Below are positions 8,511 to 16,648 of a stretch of 64,000 nt of DNA, one piece after another (positions within the stretch are counted from its first letter, which is position 1; the number at the start of each line of letters is the position of its first letter). The translations under genes and the position numbers were made by a program. This DNA comes from Mycobacterium sp. (lineage in GTDB: Bacteria; Actinomycetota; Actinomycetes; Mycobacteriales; Mycobacteriaceae): contig JACPVR010000007.1 in the NCBI GenBank assembly GCA_016197405.1, positions 62,001-126,000 of the forward strand, read 5' to 3'. Below the pieces are notes generated by a model. It did not search any database, was not told where the DNA came from, and was given only the letters and a program-made list of their open reading frames with translations.

Positions 8511-9854
8511 ATGGCGTGCATGACAGCTGTTCTGCCCACCCGTCCGTGCACCATCGGCGCCGAGCAGGTCCACGAGGTGCTGGGCCGCAGCATCCTGGCC
8601 GACGGCATGGATCTGGTTCTCGACATCGAGCGGTCGCGCGGTATGCATCTGGTGGACGCGCGCACCGGCCGGACCTACCTGGACATGTTCACGTTCTTCG
8701 CGTCCTCGGCGCTGGGGATGAACCACCCCGCGCTGGCCGATGACGAGGAATTCCGTGCCGAACTGGCCGCCGCTGCGGTCAACAAGCCCAGCAACTCCGA
8801 CGTCTATACCGTCCCGATGGCGCGTTTCGTCGACACCTTCGCCGACGTGCTCGGCGATCCCGCGCTACCGCACCTGTTCTTCGTCGACGGCGGCGCACTG
8901 GCGGTCGAGAACGCGCTGAAGGTCGCGTTCGACTGGAAGAGCCGGCTCAACGAATCCCGCGGCAAAGACCCCGAACTGGGCACCAAGGTCATGCACCTGC
9001 GCGGTGCGTTCCACGGTCGCAGCGGATACACGCTGTCGCTGACCAACACCGATCCCAACAAGGTGGCCCGGTTCCCGAAGTTCGACTGGCCCCGGATCGA
9101 CGCGCCGTACCTGCGCGCCGGAGCCGACGAAAAGGCCATGGCCGCAATCGAAGCCGAGTCGCTGCGACAAGCACGCGCCGCGTTCGAGGCGCACCCCGAC
9201 GACATCGCCTGCTTCATCGCCGAACCCATCCAGGGGGAGGGTGGCGACCGGCACTTCCGGCGCGAGTTCTTCGCCGCGATGCGCGAACTGTGCGACGAGT
9301 TCGATGCGCTGCTCATATTCGACGAGGTGCAGACCGGCTGCGGGCTGACCGGCACCGCGTGGGCCTATCAGCAGCTCGGTGTGATGCCCGATGTCGTCGC
9401 GTTCGGCAAGAAGACGCAGGTGTGCGGTGTGATGGCAGGACGGCGCGTCGACGACGTCGCGGACAACGTGTTCGTCGTCAGCTCCCGGATCAACTCCACC
9501 TGGGGCGGCAATCTGGTCGATATGGTGCGCTCCAGGCGGATCCTGGAAACCATTGCGGCCGAGGGCCTTTTCGATAACGCGGCCCGCCAGGGCAGCTATC
9601 TGCTCGGCCGGCTGACCGACCTCGCGCGGGAGTTTCCGGACACCGTGCTCGATGTGCGCGGGCGCGGCCTGATGTGCGCCTTCAGCATGCCCGACGCCGC
9701 GCGGCGCGACGCGCTGGTGGCGCAGCTGTGGGAGCGCGGTGTGGTGATGCTGTCCAGCGGGCCCACCAGTGTGCGGTTCCGGCCGGCACTGACGGTCACC
9801 GAAGCCGAACTCGACATGGCGGTGGACGCGGTCCGCGACGTGCTGCGCTCCTAG
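8511..9854 (+). CDS. lat: L-lysine 6-aminotransferase
   Basis: 447 residues, a class III PLP aminotransferase. The PLP lysine is Lys300 in VAFGKKTQ; the cofactor aspartate is in IFDEVQTG. Long stretches match what I recall of M. tuberculosis Lat (Rv3290c), for example NKPSNSDVY and FHGRSGYTLSLTNT. It transfers the epsilon amino group of lysine to 2-oxoglutarate, giving an aldehyde that cyclises to piperideine-6-carboxylate, the substrate of Pcd. A second ATG at 8520 is an alternative start. The 44 bp before it is AT-rich and may hold an LrpA site. It converges with the next gene by a 4-nt overlap. Confidence 0.94.
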   Translation: MACMTAVLPTRPCTIGAEQVHEVLGRSILADGMDLVLDIERSRGMHLVDARTGRTYLDMFTFFASSALGMNHPALADDEEFRAELAAAAVNKPSNSDVYTVPMARFVDTFADVLGDPALPHLFFVDGGALAVENALKVAFDWKSRLNESRGKDPELGTKVMHLRGAFHGRSGYTLSLTNTDPNKVARFPKFDWPRIDAPYLRAGADEKAMAAIEAESLRQARAAFEAHPDDIACFIAEPIQGEGGDRHFRREFFAAMRELCDEFDALLIFDEVQTGCGLTGTAWAYQQLGVMPDVVAFGKKTQVCGVMAGRRVDDVADNVFVVSSRINSTWGGNLVDMVRSRRILETIAAEGLFDNAARQGSYLLGRLTDLAREFPDTVLDVRGRGLMCAFSMPDAARRDALVAQLWERGVVMLSSGPTSVRFRPALTVTEAELDMAVDAVRDVLRS

Positions 9855-10411
9855 AGCGCACCCGGCCGGGCCGGTTCGGTGAGCCTGCGGATCACCGAAC
9901 GCAACTGCGGCAGCGTGGATCCACCGACCAGTTCGCAGCCGTGCAGCTCGGCCAGGCGGCGCGCGGCGGGCGTGAACTCCTGGTTGGACACCACCATCGT
10001 TCGCGTGCAGCCCTGCATCGGCGCGCCCGCCACCACCTCCTGGACCGCGCCGGGACCCACCGGCCGGGACACCCTCTTGCATTGAATGGCCAGCCGGTCC
10101 GGGCGCCGGCCCACGATGAGGTCGACACCCCAGTCGCCGGACAAAGGGGTCATGATCACCGGCACGCCGCAGCTGCGCGCGATCGCGGCGATATGGTCCT
10201 CGAACTGCGTCCCCGACATGGTTTCGGTGGGCCTTTCGGCGCGACCCGGTGTGCGCGCGCCGGTGACCACGCCATGCACGAACCGCGGCGCCAGCACCAA
10301 CATCAGCGGTGCCGATACGGCCGTCACAAGAATCCACCACGGATGCAGGCCCGCCGCGAACGCCGCCAGCCCGGCCGTGACGCCGACGAGCACCAACACT
10401 TTCACCCGCAC
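9851..10411 (-). CDS. Membrane-anchored Mrr-like restriction endonuclease-fold protein
   Basis: 186 residues starting at a GTG. Two N-terminal membrane helices (about 5-22 and 24-43) are followed by a cytosolic Mrr-type nuclease domain (about 65-175) with the PD-(D/E)xK core recognisable as GDWGVDLIVG and AIQCKR. The family cuts or binds DNA, often modified DNA. It stands alone, with no methyltransferase nearby, between lat and a divergent TIGR03085 gene. The fold call is good; whether it cuts DNA, and why it is membrane-tethered, is unknown. Confidence 0.78.
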   Translation of the reverse strand: MRVKVLVLVGVTAGLAAFAAGLHPWWILVTAVSAPLMLVLAPRFVHGVVTGARTPGRAERPTETMSGTQFEDHIAAIARSCGVPVIMTPLSGDWGVDLIVGRRPDRLAIQCKRVSRPVGPGAVQEVVAGAPMQGCTRTMVVSNQEFTPAARRLAELHGCELVGGSTLPQLRSVIRRLTEPARPGAL

Positions 10412-10418
10412 GGCGCCG

Positions 10419-10424
10419 ATCGTA
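10419..10424 (-). promoter_or_regulatory. -10 box for the Mrr-like gene (leaderless)
   Basis: TACGAT on the minus strand, 7 nt before the GTG start at 10411, with no ribosome site between. Confidence 0.55.
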
Positions 10425-10448
10425 AATCCCGCCGCCGACAGTGGCGCC

Positions 10449-10454
10449 TATCGT
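10449..10454 (+). promoter_or_regulatory. -10 box for the TIGR03085 gene (leaderless)
   Basis: TATCGT, 6 nt before the ATG at 10461. It fits TANNNT and no Shine-Dalgarno sequence is present. It lies only 24 bp from the divergent -10 box of the Mrr-like gene. Confidence 0.62.
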
Positions 10455-10460
10455 GGGCAC

Positions 10461-11090
10461 ATGAGCACATCAGTCGCCCAGCGCGAACGCGCAGCCCTCG
10501 TGGAAACCCTGCGCGCCGTCGGCCCCGATGTCCCCACCCTGTGCGAGGGCTGGACGGCCAGGGACCTGGCCGCGCACCTGGTGCTGCGCGAGCGCAGGCT
10601 CGATGCCACGCCGGGGATAACCTTCAAACCGCTGGCCGGCTACACCGCCAAGGTGCAGGACCAGATCGCCGCGGGCACGCCGTGGGACGAGCTGGTCGAG
10701 CAGGTCGCGTCGGGCCCGCCACTGTATTCGCCGTTCAAGCTGCTCGACCCGCTGGTGAACGCGACGGAGATGTTCGTCCACCACGAGGACGTGCGGCGTG
10801 CCCAACCGGACTGGGTGCCGCGCGAGCTGGACGAGGCGACCACGGCGACGGTCCGCAGGCCACTGCCGATGCTGGCCAAGGTCGCCTTGGCCAAGGTGCC
10901 CGCACGGCTGACCCTGCGCACGCCCGACGGGCGGACGGTGGCCACGGCCGGCAAGGGGCCGAGCGTCGTCGTCACCGGCGAACCGGGGGAGCTGTTGATG
11001 TTCGCCTTCGGCCGCAACGCCGTGCACGCCGATTTCAGCGGGGACGCCGAGGTGATCGCGGCGGTCAAGGCCGCCAAGCGGGGTCTGTGA
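10461..11090 (+). CDS. TIGR03085 family putative metal-binding protein (DinB/mycothiol-dependent fold)
   Basis: 209 residues. The N-terminal helical part (LCEGWTARDLAAHLVLRERR) carries the histidine-containing pattern of the maleylpyruvate isomerase/DinB-like fold used by mycothiol-dependent enzymes, and a second histidine cluster is at EMFVHHEDVRR. The family is common in mycobacteria and uncharacterised. The start is set by a TANNNT box 6 nt upstream. It converges with the molybdenum hydroxylase gene and overlaps its 3' end by 26 nt. A thiol-dependent detoxification role is possible but not shown. Confidence 0.8.
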   Translation: MSTSVAQRERAALVETLRAVGPDVPTLCEGWTARDLAAHLVLRERRLDATPGITFKPLAGYTAKVQDQIAAGTPWDELVEQVASGPPLYSPFKLLDPLVNATEMFVHHEDVRRAQPDWVPRELDEATTATVRRPLPMLAKVALAKVPARLTLRTPDGRTVATAGKGPSVVVTGEPGELLMFAFGRNAVHADFSGDAEVIAAVKAAKRGL

Positions 11091-13797
11091 GCGCGCGCCA
11101 CACCCGAGCCGGTGTCATCGGCAGCTGGCGCAACCGCACGCCGGTCGCGTCCTTGATGGCGTTGGCCAAAGCCGGCGCCACCGGGTTGTACGGTGACTCG
11201 CTCATCGACTTTGCGCCCATCGGGCCCAGTTCGTCGTAGGTGTCGGCGAAGAAGACCTCGGTCACCGGAACGTCGGCGAGCTGTGGGATGTGGTAGTTGC
11301 GCAACGCCGAATTGGTGACGGTGCCATCGGGGCCGAGCAGCATCTCCTCGTACAGTGCCGAGCCGATCGCTTGTGCCACACCACCTTCCACCTGACCGCG
11401 GCATTGCTGCGGGTTGATCACCACCCCGGCGTCGGCGGCCTGGACCGACTGCAGGATCAACACGACGCCGGTCTCGGTATCGACCGCGACACGGAAGCCC
11501 TGCACGTTGAACGCCACCGAGCGCGGCGTGCCATCGTGGCGACCGACAGCGCGCAGCGTCCCGGTTGCCGCGAGCTCGCGCAGATCGACGTAGGCCGCAC
11601 CGCACTGCACACCGTGCAGGCCCAGCTCACAGGACTGCTCCGCGGTGCCGGTCAACGCCGCCGCTGCCGCGGTGAGCACGGCACGCAGTTCACGACATGC
11701 GTTCTGTACCGCCTTACCGGCCACCACCGTGCCCGCCGAGCCGAAAGCACCGGTGTCATGCCCGCCGATATCGGTATCGGATTGGCGCAGCCGGATCCGG
11801 TCGGCACTGGTGCGCAACTCGGTGGCGGCGATCTGGGTGTGCACCGTCGAGGTGCCGTTGCCGAATTCGGCGGTACCCACCGAAATCAGGTAGGCGCCAT
11901 CGGCGGACAGGGTCACGCTCGCGTCGGCGTAATGCCCGCGGGGCGGGATGGTGGCGATCATCGACAGCGCGACACCGGTTCCGGTCCGCCATTGCGGGCC
12001 GTCCGGGGCGGTGACACCGTTGCCCGCCGTGATGGCCGCCTCGGTGAGGTCCAGGCACTGGTCGAGTCCGTAGCTGCCGAACGTCAAATCGTCTCGCAGC
12101 ACGTGAGAGTCGACGAAATCGTCGCCGGGCACCACCACATTGCGACGCCGCATCTCATAGGGATCGATACCCAACTGATCGGCCAGGTCGTCGAGGGCCG
12201 ATTCGATCGCGAAGATCAGCTGGCCCAGGCCGTACCCACGGAACGCGCCCGACGGCAGGTTGTTGGTGTACACCGCCTGCGCGTCGACACGCTTGTTCGC
12301 GCACCGGTACACCGCGATGGACTCGCCGCAGCCGTGGAACATCACCCCGGGACTGTGGTTGCCGTACGCGCCCGCGTCCAGCAGCACCTCGACCCCCAGC
12401 GCCGTCAGGATTCCGTCGGCGCCGGCGGCCATCGTGACATCGACCCGGAAGGGGTGGCGGCATGGTGCCAGCGTGAACTGATCGGAGCGGGTGAACTCAT
12501 AGCGCACCGGCCGGCGCAGGCGCAGCACGGCCAGCGCGACGATGTCCTCGGTCAGCATCTCCTGTTTGGCCCCGAAGCCGCCGCCCACCCGGGCGGTCAG
12601 GACCTGCACGTCGTCGCGGCCCAGGCCGAACACCTGGCACAGTTCGTCGCGCACCAGATAGGGCACCTGTGAGCTGGTGCGAATGACCAACCGGCCGCCG
12701 GCCTCCGTGGGCTCCCACCAACCGGTGCAGCCGTGCGTCTCCAGATGGGTGTGCTGGACCCGCTGGGTCTGCCAGCGGCCGGTAACCACCGCACCGCCGC
12801 GTTCGGTGGCCAGCGCGACACCGGCGTCGACATCGCCGACACCCCCGTGCAGTTCGGCGACGATGTTGTGCGCGACGTCGGCGATGCGCGCCTCGGCGCC
12901 CTTGCCGTCGTGCACCCGGGGCGCCCCGGGCCGGCGGGCGATATCCGGGTCGAATACCGCGGGCAGCTCTTCGTAGTCGACGACTATTGCGCGGCAGGCC
13001 TTTTCGGCAGTGGCGAGGTCGTCGGCAACGACCGCGGCGACCCGCTGGCCGACGAAGCGCACCACGTCGTCGAGGACGTAGGTGTCGTCCGGATCATCGA
13101 GCCTGTTGTCATGTCGCGCCGTCGAGAACGCGACCGCGGGGCTGTCGGCATGGGTGAGCACCAGCCGTACACCCGGAATCGCCTGCGCCGCACGGGTATC
13201 GATCGAACGAATACGCGCGTGCGGCAGCGGGCTGGGTAGAACCGCCAGATGCAGCAGACCGGCGGGCGTGAAGTCCATGGTGTACGGCTCGGTCCCGGTC
13301 ACCACCCGGACCCCAGCCGGCGCAACGACGGAACGGCCGATATCGGCCGACTGCGCCGGCTTCTCGGTGTTGGACCTTCCCGCCAGTGCATCGACGATGG
13401 GCCGGTACCCCGTGCAGCGGCACAGGTTGCCCTTCAGGTTCGCGGGCAGATCGGCCAGTTGATCGGCAGAGAGCGCCGAGGCGGTCGTCACCATACCCGC
13501 GGTGCAGAAACCACACTGAAAACCGGCCGCCTCCAAGAACTGTCGCTGCACCGGGTGCAGATCTTCCGGAGTGCCCAGGCCTGCCACCGTCGTCACATCC
13601 CGGCCGGCCGCCCGGAACGCGGGGTAGACGCACGAGTGCACCGGGGCGCCGTCGACCAGCACCGAGCACGCTCCGCAGTCCCCGGCGTCACAGCCCTTCT
13701 TGACCTCGAAATGACCGTTCTCCCGCAGGAACGTACGCAGGCACTGACCGGGCCGCGGCGCTCCGGTCAGCTCGGTTCCGTTGACATTTATCGTCAT
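11065..13797 (-). CDS. Molybdenum hydroxylase, fused [2Fe-2S] and Mo-binding subunit (xanthine dehydrogenase-like)
   Basis: 910 residues. Residues 1-140 carry two [2Fe-2S] centres: Cys36/41/44/56 and Cys95/98/126/128. The rest is the molybdopterin-binding chain, with GGGFGAKQ, an AFRGYG arginine loop and a C-terminal SMSESPYNPVAPA glutamate loop. Iron-sulfur and Mo chains are usually separate or fused with FAD in between; here they are joined directly and FAD is on the gene upstream. The start overlaps that gene's stop as ATGA. Urate genes at 17.9-21.8 kb suggest hypoxanthine/xanthine as substrate, but the loop before RHP differs from classical xanthine dehydrogenase. No XdhC insertion factor is visible. 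Confidence 0.85.
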   Translation of the reverse strand: MTINVNGTELTGAPRPGQCLRTFLRENGHFEVKKGCDAGDCGACSVLVDGAPVHSCVYPAFRAAGRDVTTVAGLGTPEDLHPVQRQFLEAAGFQCGFCTAGMVTTASALSADQLADLPANLKGNLCRCTGYRPIVDALAGRSNTEKPAQSADIGRSVVAPAGVRVVTGTEPYTMDFTPAGLLHLAVLPSPLPHARIRSIDTRAAQAIPGVRLVLTHADSPAVAFSTARHDNRLDDPDDTYVLDDVVRFVGQRVAAVVADDLATAEKACRAIVVDYEELPAVFDPDIARRPGAPRVHDGKGAEARIADVAHNIVAELHGGVGDVDAGVALATERGGAVVTGRWQTQRVQHTHLETHGCTGWWEPTEAGGRLVIRTSSQVPYLVRDELCQVFGLGRDDVQVLTARVGGGFGAKQEMLTEDIVALAVLRLRRPVRYEFTRSDQFTLAPCRHPFRVDVTMAAGADGILTALGVEVLLDAGAYGNHSPGVMFHGCGESIAVYRCANKRVDAQAVYTNNLPSGAFRGYGLGQLIFAIESALDDLADQLGIDPYEMRRRNVVVPGDDFVDSHVLRDDLTFGSYGLDQCLDLTEAAITAGNGVTAPDGPQWRTGTGVALSMIATIPPRGHYADASVTLSADGAYLISVGTAEFGNGTSTVHTQIAATELRTSADRIRLRQSDTDIGGHDTGAFGSAGTVVAGKAVQNACRELRAVLTAAAAALTGTAEQSCELGLHGVQCGAAYVDLRELAATGTLRAVGRHDGTPRSVAFNVQGFRVAVDTETGVVLILQSVQAADAGVVINPQQCRGQVEGGVAQAIGSALYEEMLLGPDGTVTNSALRNYHIPQLADVPVTEVFFADTYDELGPMGAKSMSESPYNPVAPALANAIKDATGVRLRQLPMTPARVWRALTDPAWRP

Positions 13798-14627
13798 CGC
13801 AGATCCGCGCGAACCTGCTGGGCCAGCACCAGCGACACCCCACGGCGCCAATCCGGGTCCCCATGCGCGTCGATGGTCCAGGCATCGTCGGGAATAGTGG
13901 CGTGCGCGGCCGCCAGTGCGGCGTCATCAGGCACCCCGGGGAATTCGAAGACGTAGGGCCGCACCGTCGCTGCGGTGATCGACAGCACGAAAGCCGCACC
14001 GTCGGCCTCCTGGTCGCGGCGGCCGGCGACGACGATGCCGGAGCGCCCCAGCGGCGACGGCGCCAGCTTGCGCATCGAGGTGCTCGCCCGCAACGCCGCA
14101 GCCGGCAGGTGAAGCGAACGCAGCACATCGCCGCCGGCGAGCACGTTGGTGGCCGAACCGGTGACGAACTCGGTGATCGGCAGCCGGTAATCGGAACCAT
14201 CGGCACGCCACACCGTCACCGTCCCGCGCAGCACCGAGGCCAGCGAGATCATCGCGCCCGCCGGGAAGGACAGACAGATGTTGCCGCCCACCGTCGCGGT
14301 GCGCCAGATCTTGAACGAGGCCAACAACGCCTGGCAACACTGCCGGAACAGCGGCGCCGCGGCCCAATCCGGTCGTTGGGCGGGCAGCAGCCCGGACAGT
14401 TCGGCAACCTGTTCGATGGTGGCGGTGGCAGCCAGTTCGATACCGTCGTCGGCCACCGTTACCGGCGGCCAGCCGAGCCGGGTGATATCGACAAGCCGGC
14501 GCAGGCCGACCTGCGGTTCGGAGAACAGCCACGTGCCGCCGGCCAGCACGGCGTCCCCCGGCCCCAGCGGCCACAGGTCCGAGCGCTGCGCCGCGACGTC
14601 GACCACCTCGACGGTGTGCAGGTCCAT
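13794..14627 (-). CDS. FAD-binding subunit of molybdenum hydroxylase
   Basis: 277 residues of the CoxM/XdhB flavoprotein type: an FAD pyrophosphate-binding loop in VLAGGTWLF (about 28-36), the second loop ATVGGNICLSFPAG (about 109-122), and a C-terminal CO-dehydrogenase flavoprotein domain. It passes electrons from the [2Fe-2S] centres of the downstream subunit to NAD or another acceptor. The first gene of a two-gene operon; the ATGA overlap couples it to the catalytic subunit. The ATG start is supported by a TANNNT box 6 nt upstream. Confidence 0.87.
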   Translation of the reverse strand: MDLHTVEVVDVAAQRSDLWPLGPGDAVLAGGTWLFSEPQVGLRRLVDITRLGWPPVTVADDGIELAATATIEQVAELSGLLPAQRPDWAAAPLFRQCCQALLASFKIWRTATVGGNICLSFPAGAMISLASVLRGTVTVWRADGSDYRLPITEFVTGSATNVLAGGDVLRSLHLPAAALRASTSMRKLAPSPLGRSGIVVAGRRDQEADGAAFVLSITAATVRPYVFEFPGVPDDAALAAAHATIPDDAWTIDAHGDPDWRRGVSLVLAQQVRADLR

Positions 14628-14633
14628 CCCATA

Positions 14634-14639
14634 ACGCTA
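14634..14639 (-). promoter_or_regulatory. -10 box for the molybdenum hydroxylase operon (leaderless)
   Basis: TAGCGT on the minus strand, exactly 6 nt before the ATG at 14627. Confidence 0.6.
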
Positions 14640-14703
14640 ATGAAGCTCGCGGCCCGTCGCACGGTGGGCGGGGCGGTCCGGCGCCGCCGCCACAGCTGCG
14701 GGA

Positions 14704-14709
14704 TATTCT
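14704..14709 (+). promoter_or_regulatory. -10 box for the PAS-ANTAR gene (leaderless)
   Basis: TATTCT, exactly 6 nt before the ATG at 14716, with no ribosome site. Confidence 0.65.
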
Positions 14710-14715
14710 GCACGC

Positions 14716-15396
14716 ATGGCGCATGACACGGCCGGTGAACCGATCACCGCAACGCCGATCGATCGCGCCCTGGCCGGGGGAGAACCACAACGGGTCGGGT
14801 CGTTCCGGTTCTATTTCGCCGACCAGCGCTGGGAATGGTCACCTCAGGTCGAACGCATGCACGGCTACGAGCCGGGCACGGTCGAACCGACCACCGAACT
14901 GGTGCTCTCGCACAAACATCCCGACGACTACGGACAGGTGGCCGGCACGCTGGAGGAGATCCGGCGCACCTCCTCGGCGTTCAGCAATCGGCACCGCATC
15001 ATCGACACCGCCGGCAACGAACACCACGTCGTCGTCGTCGGCGACCGGTTGTACGACGCCGAGGGTGTGGTCATCGGCACCCACGGTTTCTACGTCGACG
15101 TCACCCCGTCCATCGAGCAGGTCCAGCAGGAGCGGGTCAGCGAAGTGGTCTCCGAGATCGCCGAGGCCAGGTCAGCCATCGAGCAGGCCAAGGGAATGCT
15201 GATGCTGGTGTACCGGATCACCGCGGACAACGCCTTCGACCTGCTGCGCTGGCGCTCGCAAGAGACCAACGTCAAACTGCGCGCGCTGGCCGAGCAGATC
15301 GCGGCGGACTTCACCGCCCTGAATTACGAGGATGTGCTGCCTTCGCGTGACGAGTTCAACCACCTGCTGCTGACCGCCCACCAGCGCGTGCAATGA
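14716..15396 (+). CDS. PAS-ANTAR RNA-binding antitermination regulator
   Basis: 226 residues. A PAS sensor domain (about 25-130, RWEWSPQVERMHGYEPG) is followed by an ANTAR domain (about 145-200, AIEQAKGMLMLVYRITADNAFDLLRWRSQ). ANTAR domains bind paired hexanucleotide-loop RNA hairpins and prevent termination; in mycobacteria they control lipid and redox genes. It is divergent from the molybdenum hydroxylase operon by 88 bp and sits upstream of the SigF block. A link to purine oxidation or general stress is possible. PAS ligand unknown. Confidence 0.9.
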   Translation: MAHDTAGEPITATPIDRALAGGEPQRVGSFRFYFADQRWEWSPQVERMHGYEPGTVEPTTELVLSHKHPDDYGQVAGTLEEIRRTSSAFSNRHRIIDTAGNEHHVVVVGDRLYDAEGVVIGTHGFYVDVTPSIEQVQQERVSEVVSEIAEARSAIEQAKGMLMLVYRITADNAFDLLRWRSQETNVKLRALAEQIAADFTALNYEDVLPSRDEFNHLLLTAHQRVQ

Positions 15397-15397
15397 C

Positions 15398-15423
15398 GTT
15401 TGACCGGTACCAGCCGGGGGTAT
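15398..15423 (+). promoter_or_regulatory. SigF-type promoter of the small membrane protein gene
   Basis: GTTT (15398-15401), a 16-nt spacer and GGGTAT (15418-15423) match the mycobacterial SigF consensus. The ATG of the next gene is 37 nt downstream of the -10 element. Confidence 0.72.
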
Positions 15424-15459
15424 GCCGGGTTTCCCTGAGACGGCGAGGACGGTGTTGAC

Positions 15460-15846
15460 ATGCGCCCAACGCGCAACTACGCGGACCCCAGCCCGGGCGA
15501 CCAGCTCGGACGTGAGGATGGCAACCTGCGCGCGGCCATCCGGTTCGCGCTGGTGGTCAGCCTGGCGGGGTTCGCGTTCCTGGTGATCGCCGCGCTGTGG
15601 GTCAGCACCTGCGGGGCTGCTGCCGATATCGACACCGTCGCGTGCGGTCGTCCGCAGCGCACCCTGCTGGGTCTCGGGGCACCGGTGATTCTGCTGGTCG
15701 GCGGCGTGTGGGCGTTCGCGCGTACCTATCGGATCTGGCGCGACGAAGGCACCTGGTGGGGCTGGCAGGGCGCGGGCTGGTTCCTGATGACATTGATGAT
15801 GGTGAGCCTGACCATGGGTTTCCCGCCGATATCGGGCATGGCGTAG
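15460..15846 (+). CDS. Small membrane protein of the SigF locus (Rv3289c-like position)
   Basis: 128 residues with three predicted membrane helices (about 28-50, 66-86 and 103-122) and a charged N-terminus. No enzyme motif is visible. It has its own SigF-type promoter and a GAGGA ribosome site. From memory, M. tuberculosis has a similar-sized membrane protein (Rv3289c) at the same place between lat and the sigF operon. Presumably part of the SigF stress response; function unknown. A strong hairpin follows it. Confidence 0.8.
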   Translation: MRPTRNYADPSPGDQLGREDGNLRAAIRFALVVSLAGFAFLVIAALWVSTCGAAADIDTVACGRPQRTLLGLGAPVILLVGGVWAFARTYRIWRDEGTWWGWQGAGWFLMTLMMVSLTMGFPPISGMA

Positions 15847-15872
15847 CGCCCCCGATATCGACCCGGACATCG

Positions 15873-15904
15873 AAACGGGCCCAGTCCGCGGACTGGGCCC
15901 GTTT
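15873..15904. terminator. Bidirectional hairpin terminator
   Basis: A fully palindromic 32-nt sequence (15-bp arms, AAACGGGCCCAGTCC and its complement, around GC), flanked by A and T runs. It lies between converging genes, so it can stop both. Confidence 0.85.
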
Positions 15905-15915
15905 CCTTTGTGCAC

Positions 15916-16155
15916 TCAGTCCTGGAAGGCTTCCTGGCGCTTCTCGGCGGCCTTCTCGCCGGCGCGGGCGGCCTCGGCTTCGGCTTCCTTCTTCGCGACG
16001 TCGCGCTGCGCCTCGGCCTTGTCCTGCTGGGCCTTGCCCTCTTCCTTGAGGTCGTCGCTGCCGGTGACGGTGCCGATGACTTCCTTGGCCTTACCCTTGA
16101 CGTCCTCGACGACGCCCTTGACGGCCTCTTCAGGTCCGCTGTTGTTCTCAGCCAT
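15916..16155 (-). CDS. CsbD family general stress protein
   Basis: 79 residues, highly charged and Ala/Glu/Lys-rich. The N-terminal half matches the CsbD pattern (VKGKAKEVIGTVTGSDDLKEEG); the C-terminal half is an amphipathic alanine-rich helix. CsbD proteins are small general-stress proteins of unknown mechanism. A clear AGAGG ribosome site precedes the ATG. Its place beside sigF suggests membership of that regulon, though I could not find a convincing SigF promoter just upstream on this strand. Confidence 0.88.
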   Translation of the reverse strand: MAENNSGPEEAVKGVVEDVKGKAKEVIGTVTGSDDLKEEGKAQQDKAEAQRDVAKKEAEAEAARAGEKAAEKRQEAFQD

Positions 16156-16648
16156 GTCTACCTCTCTGTGCGAATACCGGTCGAGCTGAAGGCTTTAGCC
16201 CGCTTCTTGAGCTTCGCCATGCCGGTCGCGGTGCCGACCGCGACCCGCCACCCAGCTGTATGGGCTCAACGGCTCTGCGCCGCAACCTCATTGGCAGCTG
16301 GATGCTCCTCGGAAGCCGGTCGTCGATCGCCTGGTTTCTTCGGAGCGAGCGAAACGCCTGCGCTCTCGCTCGCAGCACCGGGTTCCCGAATCGGTCACCG
16401 CCAAACCGGGACCGGGGATGTGACATCGGTTATACGAGAGTTCTACGGCGAGCGCTGCCATACGTCGACGGCACCCGGCAGGCGTTTGGGGCGGGCCGCA
16501 AACGGGGTATGCCGGGCGGCACTATGGGCGAACGTTCCGCAACCCTCTATCCGTCGATCCGGCCAACCCTGACGAGGACGGTGTCGCAGTGAATAACTGG
16601 CCGTCACGCTGGGGTACTCTCGGGGCGATATTGCCGGGAGGCCAGTAC
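16156..16648 (+). other. Intergenic region upstream of rsbW
   Basis: About 490 bp without a gene I can support. Short open frames here lack ribosome sites and family resemblance. It holds the 5' side of the divergent CsbD gene and the SigF-type promoter at 16484-16510. In M. tuberculosis the usfY gene lies near this place; I find no equivalent reading frame. Confidence 0.5.
16484..16510 (+). promoter_or_regulatory. SigF-type autoregulatory promoter of rsbW-sigF
   Basis: GTTT (16484-16487), a 17-nt spacer and GGGTAT (16505-16510). It lies 139 nt before the rsbW start, the expected autoregulatory promoter of the operon. Confidence 0.7.

Noticed and set aside
16156..16200. Possible SigF promoter for the CsbD gene on the minus strand
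   Set aside because: A CGGTAT is present but no GTTT-like -35 at the right spacing.
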